Of a DNA stretch of 64,000 nt, positions 42,360 to 51,091 are shown in pieces (position 1 is the stretch's first letter; the number at the start of each line of letters is the position of its first letter). A program made the position numbers and the translations under genes. The notes below the pieces were generated by a model. The model worked only from the letters and a program-made list of their open reading frames with translations. It was not told where the DNA came from and did no database searches. Source of the stretch: Izhakiella capsodis (GTDB lineage Bacteria > Pseudomonadota > Gammaproteobacteria > Enterobacterales > Enterobacteriaceae). Where the stretch lies: assembly GCF_900115045.1 (NCBI RefSeq), contig NZ_FOVC01000001.1:310001-374000 (forward strand). The letters run 5' to 3'.

Positions 42360-42902
42360 ATGATTATCTATCTGCACGGATTTGATGCCAGTAGCCCCGG
42401 CAATCATGAAAAAGTACTTCAGTTACAGTTTATTGATCCCGACGTGCGGCTACTGAGCTATAGCACCCGGCATCCCAAGCATGATATGCAGCATTTGCTG
42501 AGAGAGACCGATAAAATGTTGCAGCTCTCGGTCGATGATCGGCCATTAATCTGCGGCGTTGGTTTAGGAGGATACTGGGCTGAGCGCATTGGTTTTCTGT
42601 GTGATATCCGGCAGGTCATTTTTAACCCCAACCTGTGGCCTGTCGAGAATATGACAGGTAAAATCGATCGTCCGGAGGAGTATCAGCACATTGCGACCAA
42701 ATGTGTCAGCAATTTCCGTGAGAAAAACCGTGACCGTTGCCTGGTGGTACTCTCACGGCAGGACGAAGTGCTGGATAGCACACGCAGTGCGCAAGCGCTG
42801 CATCCCTTCTACGAGATAATCTGGAACGATGAAGCCGACCATAAGTTTAAGAATATCTCACCTCACTCACAAAGAATTAAGGCTTTTAAGACTCTGGGCT
42901 GA
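42360..42902 (+). CDS. ycfP: YcfP/YqiA-family alpha/beta hydrolase-like protein
   Basis: 180-residue UPF0227 protein with an alpha/beta-hydrolase fold; function unknown. N-terminal MIIYLHGFDASSPGNHEKVL, with CGVGLGGYWAERIGFLCDI resembling a nucleophile elbow but with Gly-Val-Gly-Leu-Gly in place of GxSxG, so the usual Ser is absent. Ends HSQRIKAFKTLG. Same length as E. coli YcfP. A terminator follows. Confidence 0.94.
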   Translation: MIIYLHGFDASSPGNHEKVLQLQFIDPDVRLLSYSTRHPKHDMQHLLRETDKMLQLSVDDRPLICGVGLGGYWAERIGFLCDIRQVIFNPNLWPVENMTGKIDRPEEYQHIATKCVSNFREKNRDRCLVVLSRQDEVLDSTRSAQALHPFYEIIWNDEADHKFKNISPHSQRIKAFKTLG

Positions 42903-42959
42903 CATGCGCTAAAGGCCTGTATGGCGACGTAAAGCGGCAGGCCACGTCGGAAGTAATCT

Positions 42960-42996
42960 GCGCCCTGTGCCTTGAATGGTGCAGGGCGCTTTGTTT
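42960..42996 (+). terminator. Rho-independent terminator of ycfP
   Basis: GCGCCCTG (42960-42967) pairs with CAGGGCGC (42982-42989), and is followed by TTTGTTTC. It ends the hinT-ycfP unit. The surrounding gap 42903-43201 otherwise holds only the ndh control region. Confidence 0.85.
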
Positions 42997-43057
42997 CAAG
43001 CCGGTGTGTGAATTCCAATCCTGAATACGTCCGGGACTCAGCGATTAAATTTGATTT

Positions 43058-43071
43058 TTGACCTGCATCAA
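43058..43071. promoter_or_regulatory. FNR site upstream of ndh
   Basis: TTGACCTGCATCAA matches the FNR consensus TTGAT-N4-ATCAA at nine of ten positions. In E. coli FNR represses ndh under anaerobiosis. It lies 131-144 bases before the ndh start. Confidence 0.8.
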
Positions 43072-43201
43072 TATTTGTATCAGTAAATAATTCTGCGTGA
43101 TACTCTCTCTCCAGCTCGCGATTTTTATGTCGCCAACCCTATGTTTAGTAAGGATATTTTAACTCTTACTTAACCAATGATTCACATTTCACGCGGGGCG
43201 T

Positions 43202-44506
43202 TTGACTTTAATTATGAAAAAAATCGTCATTATTGGCGGGGGAGCCGGCGGTCTGGAGCTGGCCACTCAGCTCGGGGACAAACTAGGCAGGAAGAAAAAA
43301 GCAGAAATTACCCTCGTTGATCGTAACCACAGCCACCTGTGGAAGCCATTGCTGCATGAAGTTGCAACCGGCTCGCTGGATGAGGGGCTTGACGCCATAA
43401 GCTATCTGGCGCACGCGCGTAATCACCATTTCCTTTTCCAGTTAGGTACCCTGATTGATATCAACCGCGAAAGTAAATGTTTGCAGCTGGCTGAAATCCG
43501 CGATGAGCAGGGCGAACTGCTGGTTCCAGCCCGCGAGCTGCCTTATGACACGCTGATAATGGCCCTCGGCAGTGCTTCCAACGACTTTGGAACGCCGGGA
43601 GTAAAAGACAACTGTATTTTCCTGGACAATCCACAGCAGGCACGCCGTTTTCATAATGAAATGCTGAACTTATTTTTGAAATTCTCCGCCAGTAACGGTG
43701 AGCGTGAAAGGGTAAATATCGCCATTGTTGGCGGCGGTGCCACCGGTGTTGAGCTCTCGGCGGAGCTGCACAACGCGGTTAAGGAGCTGCACAGTTATGG
43801 TTACCGTGGGCTGGATAACCGGGCGCTTAACGTCACATTAGTGGAAGCCGGTGAGCGCATCTTGCCTGCGTTGCCGCCGCGTATTTCGGCAGCAGCTCAT
43901 CAGGAGTTAACTAAGCTGGGCGTACGGGTGTTAACCAAAACCCAGGTAACCAGCGCCGATGCAAGCGGTATGCATACTAAATCAGACGAGTTGATCGAAG
44001 CCGATCTGATGGTCTGGGCGGCAGGGATCAAGGCACCGGACTTTATGAAGGATATCGGGGGTCTTGAAACCAATCGTATTAATCAGCTGGTTGTGACGCC
44101 AACGTTACAGACCAGTCGGGACCCGTCTATCTATGCCATTGGTGATTGTGCCTCATGTCAGCTGCCTGATGGTAAGTTCGTACCTCCGCGAGCGCAGTCT
44201 GCCCACCAGATGGCGTCCTGCGTATTGGCCAACATTCTGGCTGATATGAGCGGCGGCAGTATGAAAGAGTATGTCTATAAAGATCACGGCTCACTGGTTT
44301 CCCTTTCGCGCTTCAGTACTGTTGGCAGCCTGATGGGCAACCTGACCAAGGGCTCTATGATGATAGAAGGGCGCATTGCCCGTTTTGTTTACATCTCTCT
44401 TTATCGGATGCACCAGATAGCGCTGCACGGCTACTTTAAAACCGGCTTAATGATGCTGGTGGGCAGTCTGAATCGTGTGATCCGACCGCGTTTAAAATTG
44501 CATTAA
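43202..44506 (+). CDS. ndh: NADH dehydrogenase II (Ndh)
   Basis: 434-residue non-proton-pumping NADH:quinone oxidoreductase, peripheral inner-membrane flavoprotein. FAD motif IVIIGGGAGGLELATQLG, second dinucleotide motif IAIVGGGATGVELSAELH for NADH, YAIGDCASCQLPDG near the FAD, and the quinone/membrane-facing C-terminus (SLYRMHQIALHGYFKTGLMM) are present. The TTG at 43202 gives exactly the E. coli length and N-terminal spacing; ATG at 43214 would shorten it by four and lacks a ribosome site. Monocistronic, with FNR control likely. Confidence 0.95.
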   Translation: MTLIMKKIVIIGGGAGGLELATQLGDKLGRKKKAEITLVDRNHSHLWKPLLHEVATGSLDEGLDAISYLAHARNHHFLFQLGTLIDINRESKCLQLAEIRDEQGELLVPARELPYDTLIMALGSASNDFGTPGVKDNCIFLDNPQQARRFHNEMLNLFLKFSASNGERERVNIAIVGGGATGVELSAELHNAVKELHSYGYRGLDNRALNVTLVEAGERILPALPPRISAAAHQELTKLGVRVLTKTQVTSADASGMHTKSDELIEADLMVWAAGIKAPDFMKDIGGLETNRINQLVVTPTLQTSRDPSIYAIGDCASCQLPDGKFVPPRAQSAHQMASCVLANILADMSGGSMKEYVYKDHGSLVSLSRFSTVGSLMGNLTKGSMMIEGRIARFVYISLYRMHQIALHGYFKTGLMMLVGSLNRVIRPRLKLH

Positions 44507-44563
44507 TGCAGATTGAGGGCGCTTGTAACGCGGTCACATTTTTTAGTTTTAAATTGGTTAACG

Positions 44564-44596
44564 CCGGACATAAGTGACATTGTGACTTATGTTCGG
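44564..44596. other. Hairpin downstream of ndh
   Basis: An 11-bp stem with one G-U pair (CGGACATAAGT 44565-44575 with ACTTATGTTCG 44585-44595) lies 58 bases after ndh, without a U-tract on the plus strand. It may be a 3'-end structure. The rest of the 282-base gap to ycfJ holds no gene I recognise. Confidence 0.45.
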
Positions 44597-44788
44597 ACTC
44601 TTCTGAAAACCAGTTTTAATGAGTGATCAGCGCCTATTTCTTCCTTTTGTCTTATAGCTCTGCTTAACGATCCCTCGCAAAATTTTGCGGAATACATCGA
44701 CGCGTCGCGTACGTCGGGTAGCCAATATCAGAAACAAAGAGTTCGGAAGGCCATATTGCGCGGTAACTTTTTTTTGGGGAGGTTTCCT

Positions 44789-45328
44789 GTGAACAAGTCA
44801 ATGTTGGCGGGAATTGGAATGGGGATCGCAGCGGCGCTGGGCGTTGCGGCTGTCGCAGGTATGAATGTGTTTAATCGTGACCCGCAGTATGCTCAGGTGC
44901 TCTCAGCAATACCCATCAAAGAGACAATCAAAAATCCACGCCGGGAGTGTCGCAACGTCACTCTGACTCACCGACGCCCGGTTCAGGATGAGAACCGTAT
45001 TGCTGGATCGGTGTTAGGAGCTGTTGCGGGCGGCGTGCTGGGTCACCAGATTGGCGGCGGGCGCGGACGCGATGTCGCCACCGTTGCGGGCGCGCTCGGC
45101 GGCGGCTACGCCGGTAATCAGGTTCAGGGCTATATGCAAAAGAGCGATACTTACACTACCCATGAGCAGCGCTGTAAGACGGTCTACGACAAACATGACA
45201 AAATGCTGGGCTATGATGTGACCTATAAAATCGGCAACGAGCAGGGCAAAATTCGAATGGATAAAAATCCTGGTACGCGGATTCCCATTGACAGAAACGG
45301 TCAACTGGTTGTTAACGATCAGATTTAA
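44789..45328 (+). CDS. ycfJ: Glycine-zipper protein YcfJ
   Basis: 179-residue predicted membrane/envelope protein of unknown function. N-terminal helix MLAGIGMGIAAALGVAAVAG, a conserved ECRNVTLTHRRPVQDENRIAG block, and a glycine-zipper (GSVLGAVAGGVLGHQIGGG, then VATVAGALGGGYAGN) as in the 2TM glycine-zipper family. Start is GTG at 44789 with GGGGAGG at ideal spacing, giving MNKSML as in E. coli. In E. coli comR-bhsA-ldtC follow before mfd; here mfd is directly convergent. Confidence 0.93.
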   Translation: MNKSMLAGIGMGIAAALGVAAVAGMNVFNRDPQYAQVLSAIPIKETIKNPRRECRNVTLTHRRPVQDENRIAGSVLGAVAGGVLGHQIGGGRGRDVATVAGALGGGYAGNQVQGYMQKSDTYTTHEQRCKTVYDKHDKMLGYDVTYKIGNEQGKIRMDKNPGTRIPIDRNGQLVVNDQI

Positions 45329-45361
45329 CGTACGCGGAGCAAAGACGTCGTTCAGCATACG

Positions 45362-45387
45362 CCGCCGGTTTCCCGGCGGTTTTTTTT
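45362..45387 (+). terminator. Rho-independent terminator of ycfJ
   Basis: CCGCCGG (45362-45368) pairs with CCGGCGG (45373-45379), 4-base loop, followed by eight T. It lies between the convergent ycfJ and mfd, with its T-tract two bases from the mfd stop. Confidence 0.93.
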
Positions 45388-45389
45388 GC

Positions 45390-48300
45390 TTATTCGGCCA
45401 GCAGTGGCATCGTGTTAAGGAGCGTTTGCAACCATTCTATACGTCGCTTGCGCTCGCTCAGGTCACAGATAAATTTCAGCCGCGTGGGGCCGTCCAGCGC
45501 CCATTGCTTAGGTTCTTTATGCAGCAAGCTGATTAGCCAGCCTGGATCAACATGGTTTTTATCGGCAAACTCAATGTAGCCACCTTTATCGCTGGCCTCT
45601 ATGCGCCTGATACCAATCCTTCTTGCCGTCAAACGTAGCGCCGCACTGTCCAGCAGGTTACGCGCCGCATCAGGCAGCGTACCAAAGCGGTCGATCAACT
45701 CCACTTTTAGCTCATTAAGCTCGGCTTCCGTCGCTGCGCTGGCGATACGTTTGTATAGCGACAGTCGGGTATTAACATCGGGTATATAGTCATCCGGCAG
45801 CAGTGCTGGCATGCGGAGTTCAATCTCGGTCTGTGAGTTTGTGAGATCCTCCAGTGAAGGCTGGCGCCCGTCTTTCAACGCCTCAACGGCGTTTTCCAAT
45901 AGCTCCATGTACAGCGAAAATCCGATGTTTTCCATCTGGCCGCTCTGGCCTTCACCCAGTAGCTCTCCGGCACCCCGTATCTCCAGATCATGCGTTGCCA
46001 GTGCGAAGCCAGCCCCCAGATCTTCAAGGCTGGCAATCGCTTCCAGTCGCTTATGCGCATCGGCGGTCATGGCTTTCGGATGGGGTGTCAGTAGCCAGGC
46101 GTAAGCCTGGTGGTGAGAACGGCCCACGCGTCCGCGTAGCTGATGAAGCTGGGCTAAGCCAAAGTGGTCGGCACGCTCAATGATAATGGTATTGGCCGTG
46201 GGAATATCAATTCCGGTTTCGATGATAGTGGTACATACCAGCACGTTGAAACGTTGGTGATGGAAATCATTCATCACTCGCTCAAGATCGCGCTCGCGCA
46301 TCTGACCGTGCCCTACGGCTACGCGTGCCTCAGGCACCAGATCGGCCAGACGTGTCGCTGCCTTGTCGATATTTTCTACATCGTTATAAAGGTAGTAAAC
46401 CTGCCCGCCTCTTAGCACCTCGCGCAGGATCGCCTCACGTATCACCAGCGCGTCATACTCGCGCACGAAGGTTTTTACCGCAAGGCGACGTGCGGGCGGC
46501 GTTGCAATAATCGACAGGTCACGGATGCCGCTCATCGCCATATTTAGCGTGCGCGGAATAGGCGTTGCGGTCAGCGTCAAAATGTCGACATCGGCGCGCA
46601 TAGCTTTAATCCGCTCTTTATGGCGTACGCCAAAGCGGTGCTCTTCATCGACGATCAGCAGACCGAGATCGCGCCATTTGATATCGCTTTGCAAGAGTTT
46701 GTGGGTGCCGATCAGAATATCGACTTTACCTTCGGCAGCGGCTTCCAGCACTTGGCTTTGCTCTTTGACGCTGCGAAAGCGAGACAGTACTTCAATGCGT
46801 ACCGGCCAGTTAGCAAAGCGGTCACGAAAATTTTCATAGTGCTGTTGAGCGAGCAAGGTGGTTGGCACCAGCACCGCAACCTGTTTGCCATTTTCTACCG
46901 CAAGGAATGCGGCGCGCATCGCCACTTCAGTCTTGCCAAAACCGACATCACCACAGACCAGACGATCCATCGCTAACGGCTGGCACATATCGCTCAGCAC
47001 CGCATTAATGGCCTGGGCCTGATCGGTGGTCACCTCAAACGGAAAGCCTTCACAGAAGAGTTGATACTGCTGTTTATCGTGCCTGAAGGCAAAGCCGGTC
47101 CTGACGGCGCGCTGGGCATAAATATCTAACAGTTCAGCGGCGACGTCGCGCACCTTTTCCGCTGCTTTTTGACGGGCGCGTTGCCACACATCACCGCCCA
47201 ACTTATGCAGCGGCGCGTTTTCTTCCGCGCCGCCCGCGTAACGGCTAATCAGATGCAGCGATGAAACCGGAACATAAAGTTTCGCCTCTCCGGCATAAGA
47301 GAGCATCAGGTATTCCGCTTTGACGCCGCCGGTTTCCAGCGTTGTCAGGCCATTATAGCGCCCAACTCCGTGCTCAAGATGCACCACCGGCTGGCCTGGC
47401 CGCAGTTCAGCGAGGTTGCGAATAAGCACGTCTGGATTGATCGTACGACGATTATCGCGGTGACGGTGGCTGACGCGCTCGCCCAGCAGGTCGCCTTCGC
47501 AAATCAGCGCACGCTGACGTGCGGTATCAATAAAACCCTGTTCGCTGGCGCCCAGCATTAGCCAGTAACCGCTGTGGCCGGCGTTATTGATATTATCCAG
47601 TGCTTGCGGACGCAGTTTGATGCGCGTCAGTATTTCCTGAAGCGTTTCGCGCCGACCTTCGGATTCCACCGAGAAAATGACCGCGCCATCGAACTGCTCG
47701 ATAAACTGGCGAAGGGCATCCAGCGGTGCTTTGGCCTGGGGTTCAACCGCCAGGGGGGGAAGCGGTTGATAATCCAGATTGGTCACGCCGCCACGTGGAT
47801 TGAGGGTTTGCTGGCTGAGCTGAATGCGCGGCCACTTTTTCAGCGCGGCAAAGAGCTGATCGGTCTTCAGCCAAAGGCTTTCCGGCTTTAGCAACGGGCG
47901 CATTGGATCAATGCGGCGACTCTCATAGCGTGAGTTGACGTCCTGCCAGAAGCGTTCGGCGCTGCTCTCAAGGTCGCCACAGCAGATAAGCAGCGTATTA
48001 GCAGGCAGATAGCTGAACAGGTCGGGCAGGGGCTGTTCAAAAAACAACGGTTGCCAGTATTCAATTCCCGCAGGCAGGGTGCCTTTACTGACCTGCTGGT
48101 AAATATGTTCAGCATCGCGTCGGACGTCGAAGTTCTCGCGCCAGCGGCTGCGAAACAGTTCAATGGCAATTTTGTCGGTTGGAAATTCATGGGCTGGCAG
48201 CAGATTTATCGCCGGAACGTCTTCCAGCGTGCGCTGAGTATCAACGTCAAACAGGCGCAGGCTGTCAATTTCATCATCAAAAAAATCAATACGGTAAGGA

Positions 48301-48833
48301 TGCTCACTCCCCATAGGGAACAGATCGAGCAGCGCACCACGCGTGGCGTACTCACCATGCTCCATCACCTGATCGACATGCCGGTAGCCGGCTTGATCGA
48401 GCTGCGTTCGCAGGCGATCGCGGGAGAGCGTCTGACCCTTTTCCATCACCAGCGCATGTCCATGCAGAAAGCTGTGCGGGCATACGCGCTGCATCAGCGT
48501 GTTGACCGGCAAAATCAGCAGACCGTTTTTTAATGTTGGAAGCTGGTACAGGGTAGCCAGACGCGAAGAGATGATGTCCTGATGGGGCGAAAAATTGTCG
48601 AAGGGGAGCGTTTCCCAATCTGACAGGCTGGAAACGGGCTGCGGGCTGAACTGGTTGATTTCGTCCTGAAGCCTTAGTGCGCTTTGCTTATCCGGGGTAA
48701 TCAACAGCGCCGGTCCATCGTGTCGGGTGAGTATCTCCGCACATTCTACCGCGCTGGCGGCGCCGGTGAGCTGCCCCAGCTGGCGGATATCGCCAGCTTT
48801 CACTGGCAGGGTATAACGATTTTTTTCAGGCAT
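45390..48833 (-). CDS. mfd: Transcription-repair coupling factor Mfd
   Basis: 1147-residue ATP-driven translocase that removes stalled RNA polymerase at lesions and recruits UvrA. Order seen: UvrB-homology module at the N-terminus (VNTLMQRVCPHSFLHGHAL), an RNA-polymerase-interacting domain near 470-550 (PVVHLEHGVGRYNGL), then RecG-like helicase motifs: Walker A CGDVGFGKTEVAM, VPTTLLAQQHY, DEEHRFGVRHKE (DEEH), LTATPIPRTLNMAMSG, and motifs V-VI TTIIETGIDIPTANT and QLRGRVGRS, followed by the TRG and regulatory C-terminal domains. ATG at 48833 fits E. coli MPEQ; a GTG two codons earlier is possible. Confidence 0.97.
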   Translation of the reverse strand: MPEKNRYTLPVKAGDIRQLGQLTGAASAVECAEILTRHDGPALLITPDKQSALRLQDEINQFSPQPVSSLSDWETLPFDNFSPHQDIISSRLATLYQLPTLKNGLLILPVNTLMQRVCPHSFLHGHALVMEKGQTLSRDRLRTQLDQAGYRHVDQVMEHGEYATRGALLDLFPMGSEHPYRIDFFDDEIDSLRLFDVDTQRTLEDVPAINLLPAHEFPTDKIAIELFRSRWRENFDVRRDAEHIYQQVSKGTLPAGIEYWQPLFFEQPLPDLFSYLPANTLLICCGDLESSAERFWQDVNSRYESRRIDPMRPLLKPESLWLKTDQLFAALKKWPRIQLSQQTLNPRGGVTNLDYQPLPPLAVEPQAKAPLDALRQFIEQFDGAVIFSVESEGRRETLQEILTRIKLRPQALDNINNAGHSGYWLMLGASEQGFIDTARQRALICEGDLLGERVSHRHRDNRRTINPDVLIRNLAELRPGQPVVHLEHGVGRYNGLTTLETGGVKAEYLMLSYAGEAKLYVPVSSLHLISRYAGGAEENAPLHKLGGDVWQRARQKAAEKVRDVAAELLDIYAQRAVRTGFAFRHDKQQYQLFCEGFPFEVTTDQAQAINAVLSDMCQPLAMDRLVCGDVGFGKTEVAMRAAFLAVENGKQVAVLVPTTLLAQQHYENFRDRFANWPVRIEVLSRFRSVKEQSQVLEAAAEGKVDILIGTHKLLQSDIKWRDLGLLIVDEEHRFGVRHKERIKAMRADVDILTLTATPIPRTLNMAMSGIRDLSIIATPPARRLAVKTFVREYDALVIREAILREVLRGGQVYYLYNDVENIDKAATRLADLVPEARVAVGHGQMRERDLERVMNDFHHQRFNVLVCTTIIETGIDIPTANTIIIERADHFGLAQLHQLRGRVGRSHHQAYAWLLTPHPKAMTADAHKRLEAIASLEDLGAGFALATHDLEIRGAGELLGEGQSGQMENIGFSLYMELLENAVEALKDGRQPSLEDLTNSQTEIELRMPALLPDDYIPDVNTRLSLYKRIASAATEAELNELKVELIDRFGTLPDAARNLLDSAALRLTARRIGIRRIEASDKGGYIEFADKNHVDPGWLISLLHKEPKQWALDGPTRLKFICDLSERKRRIEWLQTLLNTMPLLAE

Positions 48834-49194
48834 AGTCACCTAGGCAATCTCTTTTCTGAATGTGAGGGATACAAACCTATTCAGATCAGGCAGTAAGCAT
48901 ACCGGCGGAAGTTTACGCAACTTCCGCCGACTGATCCAGTCCGGGCAGCGTATCGGCGCCTGACTCACCCGCCATGCCACACATCGGGCATAATTATAGC
49001 GATAAGGGTCAGCTAAGCGCGTAACTTGCGAGGAAAGACGCTTTTTGTTGTTTTTTTATTCATTAGCGCGTTCTCTGCGAATAAGTTGACAAAACAAAGT
49101 ACTTAACACATGGGTTCAGTGGTTCCATATCGTGCAGCGGTACTTTATTATGCGGGGTTAACTTCCCGCTTCGAGCGCTACAAAGACGGATTTC
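48834..49194. other. Divergent mfd-lolC intergenic region with a perfect palindrome
   Basis: About 360 bases without a gene. It holds a perfect 11-bp stem with 5-base loop (CGGCGGAAGTT 48903-48913 with AACTTCCGCCG 48919-48929), lacking a U-tract on either strand. Toward lolC there is a TTGAC at 49086 and a TATTAT (near 49147-49152) 17 bases after TTCCAT, a plausible lolCDE promoter. The mfd promoter must also lie here. Confidence 0.55.
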
Positions 49195-50394
49195 ATGTAT
49201 CAACCTGTTGCGTTATTTATTGGCCTGCGTTACATGCGTGGACGCGCCTCCGATCGCTTTGGTCGGTTTGTCTCCTGGCTATCGGCTATCGGTATTACGC
49301 TCGGCGTGATGGCACTGGTGACCGTACTCTCGGTGATGAATGGCTTTGAGAAGGAGCTGGAAAAAAGCACTCTCAACCTGATGCCCCAGGCGCTGATTAC
49401 CAGCGAACAGGGATCGATAAATCCTGTCAGCCATCCAGCCAGCCAGCTGAAACTTAACGGTGTCAGCAATATTACGCCACTCACCACGGGCGATGTGGTG
49501 ATGCAAAGCGCCACCAGTGTTGGCGTAGGCGTGATGATCGGTATCAATCCCGGAGAAAAAGATCCGCTGCTGCGCTTTCTGATTAACGGCAATGCCGATG
49601 TATTACAGCCCGGCAAATATAACGTGATCCTTGGTGAACCGCTTGCCAGCCAGCTTGGTGTGACACTCGGTGACCGGTTACGCCTGATGGTGCCCTCGGC
49701 CAGCCAGTTTACGCCCGTGGGGCGTATTCCCAGCCAACGTTTGTTTACCGTTGCTGGTATCTATGCCGCTAACAGCGACGTCGACAGCTACCAGATTTTG
49801 GTCAATCAACAGGATGCTTCGCGACTGATGCTTTATCCTGCTGGCAATATTACCGGCTGGCGCCTTTGGTTAAAAAATCCACTGGATGTCGACAGCCTCA
49901 GTCATCAGACGCTGCCAGCCGGTATGGTCTGGAAAGACTGGCGCGCACGTAAAGGCGAACTGTTTCAGGCCGTACGGATGGAAAAAAATATGATGGGCTT
50001 GCTGTTAAGCCTGATTGTTGCCGTCGCGGTATTTAATATTCTTACCTCGCTTGGCCTGTTGATTATGGAAAAACAGAGCGAAGTAGCAATTCTGCAAACG
50101 CAGGGGTTGACCCGCCGCCAGATAGTGGCGGTATTCATGGTTCAGGGGGCGAGCGCGGGGATCGTTGGATCGCTGATGGGAACGCTACTTGGCGTATTGT
50201 TGTCCAGTCAACTCAATAGCCTGATGCCGATGATTGGTCTGTTTCTTGACGGCGCGGCGTTACCGGTTGCTATCTCCGGTTCGCAGGTGGTGACTATTAT
50301 GCTGGTCGCGATGCTGGTCGCTCTGCTTTCTACGCTTTATCCCTCCTGGCGCGCCGCCGCCGTTCAACCCGCTGAGGCTTTACGTTATGAGTGA
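49195..50394 (+). CDS. lolC: Lipoprotein-releasing ABC permease LolC
   Basis: 399-residue inner-membrane subunit of LolCDE, which extracts outer-membrane lipoproteins and hands them to LolA. Topology: one N-terminal helix (WLSAIGITLGVMALVTVLSVMNG as successive parts), a large periplasmic domain with the LolA-recruiting hook (MVPSASQFTPVGRIPSQRLF), then three C-terminal FtsX helices (LLSLIVAVAVFNILTSLG; TLLGVLL; VVTIMLVAMLVALLSTLYPS). Overlaps lolD by eight bases. Confidence 0.96.
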   Translation: MYQPVALFIGLRYMRGRASDRFGRFVSWLSAIGITLGVMALVTVLSVMNGFEKELEKSTLNLMPQALITSEQGSINPVSHPASQLKLNGVSNITPLTTGDVVMQSATSVGVGVMIGINPGEKDPLLRFLINGNADVLQPGKYNVILGEPLASQLGVTLGDRLRLMVPSASQFTPVGRIPSQRLFTVAGIYAANSDVDSYQILVNQQDASRLMLYPAGNITGWRLWLKNPLDVDSLSHQTLPAGMVWKDWRARKGELFQAVRMEKNMMGLLLSLIVAVAVFNILTSLGLLIMEKQSEVAILQTQGLTRRQIVAVFMVQGASAGIVGSLMGTLLGVLLSSQLNSLMPMIGLFLDGAALPVAISGSQVVTIMLVAMLVALLSTLYPSWRAAAVQPAEALRYE

Positions 50395-51091
50395 TGCATT
50401 ACTGTTGCAGTGTGACAAACTGTGTAAACGCTATTTGGAAGGCAGCGTGCAGACGGAAGTTTTGCGCGATGTATCTTTCGGCATCACGCCAGGCGAGATG
50501 GTGGCCGTAGTGGGTAGCTCAGGGTCGGGTAAAAGCACCCTGATGCACCTGTTAGGCGGGCTGGATACCCCAACTTCCGGTGAGGTGATTTTCAACGGCA
50601 AAGCGTTGAGTAAACTCTCACCGGCGGCCCGTGCTGATTTGCGCAATAAACACCTTGGTTTTATTTATCAGTTCCATCATTTGCTGCCCGATTTCAGCGC
50701 GTTGGAGAATGTGGCAATGCCGCTGCTTATTGGCAAAAAAGGGCGGGCCGAGGCGCAAAAACAGGCGCTGGAAATGCTCAAAGCAGTCGGCCTTTTGCCG
50801 CGTGCATCGCACCGCCCCTCCGAGCTGTCAGGCGGCGAGCGCCAACGCGTAGCGATTGCGCGGGCGCTGGTGAACAATCCGTGTCTGGTGCTGGCTGATG
50901 AACCCACCGGCAACCTTGATGCCCGCAATGCCGATGCCGTTTTCGATCTGCTTGGTGAGTTAAACGTACGTCAGGGAACAGCGTTCCTGGTCGTGACCCA
51001 TGACTTGCATTTGGCAAAACGTCTGCCGCGTCAAATGGAGATGCGTGACGGACAGCTGAGCTCGGATGTTACGCTGGCGGGTAGGTTGTAA
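50387..51091 (+). CDS. lolD: Lipoprotein-releasing ABC ATPase LolD
   Basis: 234-residue ATPase of LolCDE. Walker A VGSSGSGKSTLMHLLGGL, Q-loop with the MacB/LolD-type FIYQFHHLLPDFSALENV, signature LSGGERQRVAIARAL, Walker B CLVLADEPTGNLD and the H-loop VTHD. Overlaps lolC by eight bases and lolE by one, so the three subunits are made together. Confidence 0.97.
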   Translation: MSDALLLQCDKLCKRYLEGSVQTEVLRDVSFGITPGEMVAVVGSSGSGKSTLMHLLGGLDTPTSGEVIFNGKALSKLSPAARADLRNKHLGFIYQFHHLLPDFSALENVAMPLLIGKKGRAEAQKQALEMLKAVGLLPRASHRPSELSGGERQRVAIARALVNNPCLVLADEPTGNLDARNADAVFDLLGELNVRQGTAFLVVTHDLHLAKRLPRQMEMRDGQLSSDVTLAGRL

